DNA of 21,753 nt from IMG/VR virus record IMGVR_UViG_3300023278_001741, positions 1-21,753 of that record; one strand, 5' to 3'. Source of the DNA: a virus. A model generated the notes under the pieces. The model did no database searches, was not told where the DNA came from, and was given only the letters and a program-made list of their open reading frames with translations. The number at the start of each line of letters is the position of its first letter. Within the stretch, counting starts at the first letter, position 1. This document shows positions 20,315-21,753 of the stretch, in pieces. The translations under genes and the position numbers were made by a program.

Positions 20315-21753
20315 ATGTTTGTAAATGATTTCACAAATAGTGCAAAGAGATTAAAAGTATTGAATGATTACCTCAGTGACAACTTTGGTATCAAGCTCAA
20401 GACTGAAAATTTAACGCCTCAAAAAGTGCGTGATCTATTAGAGCAAGTGAAATCTGAACCAAACATGCAAAAGCGTTTGGTAATGACAGAAGCACTAAAC
20501 ATTATCCTAAGAGAAATTGCACCTAAGCGTAGCAAAAAGCGCAAGGCAACAGAAAGTGTTAGTCTTAACGAACAAGCATTACCCGTAGAACAAATTGGAT
20601 TGATTGATCCAGAAACTGGTAGAATCTTAAGTGCTAACCAAAATGCAAGACCCCAAGTCAGATTTACAACTCGTGGTGGTAATGTAGTTGATATTACAGA
20701 TGCACTAAGACGCAACCCTAATATTGCTAGATCATATGCTACTACTCTTAACAATCAAGCATTTAACTTTTTACAAAATGCAGATGAACTTGCAAGACTT
20801 CGCCGCGGCCTAGGCGCTGCCAACGACAATAGATTTAGACAACTTGGTGGACAACTAGCAGATGTTGCTGATAGTAAACTGGGTTGGATTGCTAGAAATG
20901 CAGGCAAGTTAACTTGGTTGGGCAGATTGGCCAGAGTTGCTAGCCTTCCAATGGCTGCACTTGAGTATGCAATAAGCCCAAGTGAGTTAGGTGACGGTAC
21001 TGTTCCTGAAGAATGGAACCTTGCAGTAGAATTAGCAAGAGCTGGTGACTTTACGGCTGCTGAAGAATTAACTAGCAGAGAGTTTGTTGAAGAACTTCAG
21101 CGAACTGATACAGTAACACAAGAAACATTGCGTAGACTCAACACCGAGGCTATGGATATTGAAAATGAAATTTGGCAAAATGCTGATAGAGAAACACGAG
21201 ATCGCGAAGCACAAAGAGCTCGTGATGAAATAACTCGTGATCATACAACTGCATTTAGTCCACAGCCTGTAGAACCAGTTGAGCCTGAGCAACCTGACGC
21301 ACCAGAAGTAGAGCCAGCTGAACCGCCAGCAAGACCAGCAAACGATCCTACCCCTCCTGGTGTAGTTCCAATATTTCCACCAGTAGTGCCTGCTCCTAGT
21401 AAGCCATTTGTTCCGGACACTACTCCTATAGAGCTGCCAACACCTGCAAACGATCCTACACCACCAGCGCCAGCACCAGAAGAGCCAGCACCAGAGCAAC
21501 CTGCACCAGAAGAGCCAGCGCCTAGTACGCCTCCTCGTCCTGCTGCGCCCCCGCAACCTAAACCAGATACTCCTCCGGAAGAAAAGCCTGAGGATCCAGA
21601 ACCAGAAGAAGAAACACCTGACGAAAAGCCAGAAGACAAGCCGGAGCCTAAGCCAGAAGACAAGCCTGCTGAGGAACCTGCTGAGGAACCTGCTGAGGAA
21701 CCTGCTGAGGAACCAGCAACTGACCCAGCAACTGATCCTGCAACTGATCCTGC
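20315..21753 (+). CDS. Long late protein with Pro/Glu-rich tail (3' partial)
   Basis: The frame stays open from ATG 20315 to the window end (479 codons plus 2 nt); an ATG at 20301 stops after seven codons. Residues 1-90 are helical, with a SLNE/Q site near 85 resembling a prohead cleavage site. A middle section (about 95-310) is mostly helical, with an amphipathic basic-hydrophobic stretch LGWIARNAGKLTWLGRLARV. From about 315 to the edge the chain is Pro/Glu/Ala-rich (EEPAPEQPAPEEPAP). It could be an internal or ejection protein with an extended linker; the C-terminal domain is outside the window. Confidence 0.8.
   Translation, partial: MFVNDFTNSAKRLKVLNDYLSDNFGIKLKTENLTPQKVRDLLEQVKSEPNMQKRLVMTEALNIILREIAPKRSKKRKATESVSLNEQALPVEQIGLIDPETGRILSANQNARPQVRFTTRGGNVVDITDALRRNPNIARSYATTLNNQAFNFLQNADELARLRRGLGAANDNRFRQLGGQLADVADSKLGWIARNAGKLTWLGRLARVASLPMAALEYAISPSELGDGTVPEEWNLAVELARAGDFTAAEELTSREFVEELQRTDTVTQETLRRLNTEAMDIENEIWQNADRETRDREAQRARDEITRDHTTAFSPQPVEPVEPEQPDAPEVEPAEPPARPANDPTPPGVVPIFPPVVPAPSKPFVPDTTPIELPTPANDPTPPAPAPEEPAPEQPAPEEPAPSTPPRPAAPPQPKPDTPPEEKPEDPEPEEETPDEKPEDKPEPKPEDKPAEEPAEEPAEEPAEEPATDPATDPATDP
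21665..21753 (+). repeat. 12-bp in-frame tandem repeat encoding PAEE/PATD
   Basis: CCTGCTGAGGAA repeats four times exactly (21665-21712), then three diverged units CC[AT]GCAACTGA[CT] (21713-21748) encode PATD, and a further unit begins at the edge. The unit equals four codons, so copy-number change would keep the frame. Confidence 0.85.

Noticed and set aside
21068-21556. Trp/Arg-rich reverse-strand reading frame
   Set aside because: Also a complement of the Pro-rich forward gene, with implausible composition.
21241-21663. Long Gly/Ser-rich reverse-strand reading frame
   Set aside because: It is the complement of the Pro/Ala/Glu-rich coding repeats of the forward gene; low-complexity sequence keeps the reverse frame open. 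No ribosome site or promoter.
1-21753. CRISPR array, insertion sequence or integrase/att site
   Set aside because: No spaced direct repeats of 20-40 bp, no transposase or integrase motifs and no terminal inverted repeats were seen; the gene content is that of a lytic T4-like phage.

Overview
The window is a stretch of a T4-like myovirus genome, most like the marine T4 relatives (cyanophage and pelagiphage type). The evidence is a recognisable T4-type replication and recombination set (UvsW-like helicase, clamp-loader small subunit, gp61-type primase, gp41-type helicase, ATP-dependent DNA ligase), T4-like late promoters of the form [AC]TAAATAC, tightly packed genes with 1-30 nt overlaps, and many proteins I recognise only as conserved unknowns of marine myoviruses. 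The ferredoxin is the adrenodoxin/Isc type, not the plant type. That hints at a heterotrophic proteobacterial host (SAR11-like or similar) over a cyanobacterium, but this is inference.

Layout. Bases 1-11,238 are an early/middle region on the + strand. It holds the end of an upstream gene, small unknown genes, DNA ligase, small membrane proteins, a DNA methyltransferase, dCMP deaminase, an AAA+ ATPase, a 2OG-Fe(II) oxygenase, the UvsW-like helicase, a conserved unknown, the [2Fe-2S] ferredoxin, a clamp-loader gp62-like subunit, a zinc-finger protein and a 192-aa protein that looks like a stripped-down bacterial DnaE catalytic core. Three sigma70-like promoters (GGTTGACA, then TATACT or a similar -10) precede the genes at 454, 3304 and 5477. 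A strong hairpin lies between the ATPase and the oxygenase.

At about 11.2-11.67 kb the organisation changes. One gene is on the - strand, convergent with the mini-DnaE gene and diverging from a late tail or neck-type structural gene. The two late-type promoters of this divergent pair sit within 20 bp of each other. Primase and replicative helicase follow as an overlapping pair.

From 14.9 kb to the end is a late, virion-type region: an 83-aa protein, a 445-aa protein with nucleic-acid-ligase-like motifs and a prohead-protease-type N-terminus, two conserved structural-type proteins, two small membrane proteins, a very basic protein, three small unknowns and a long Pro/Glu-rich protein that runs off the window. 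Several begin M-[RK]-F-x-E, and two carry putative gp21-type cleavage sites, which suggests capsid-targeted internal proteins.

Most interesting observations: (1) the ligase-like protein that may be packaged in the capsid; (2) the mini-DnaE keeping all three palm aspartates; (3) a perfect 10-bp hairpin at 18622-18656 with a late promoter in its loop and the Shine-Dalgarno in its 3' arm, the arrangement T4 uses to keep late genes silent on early read-through RNA.
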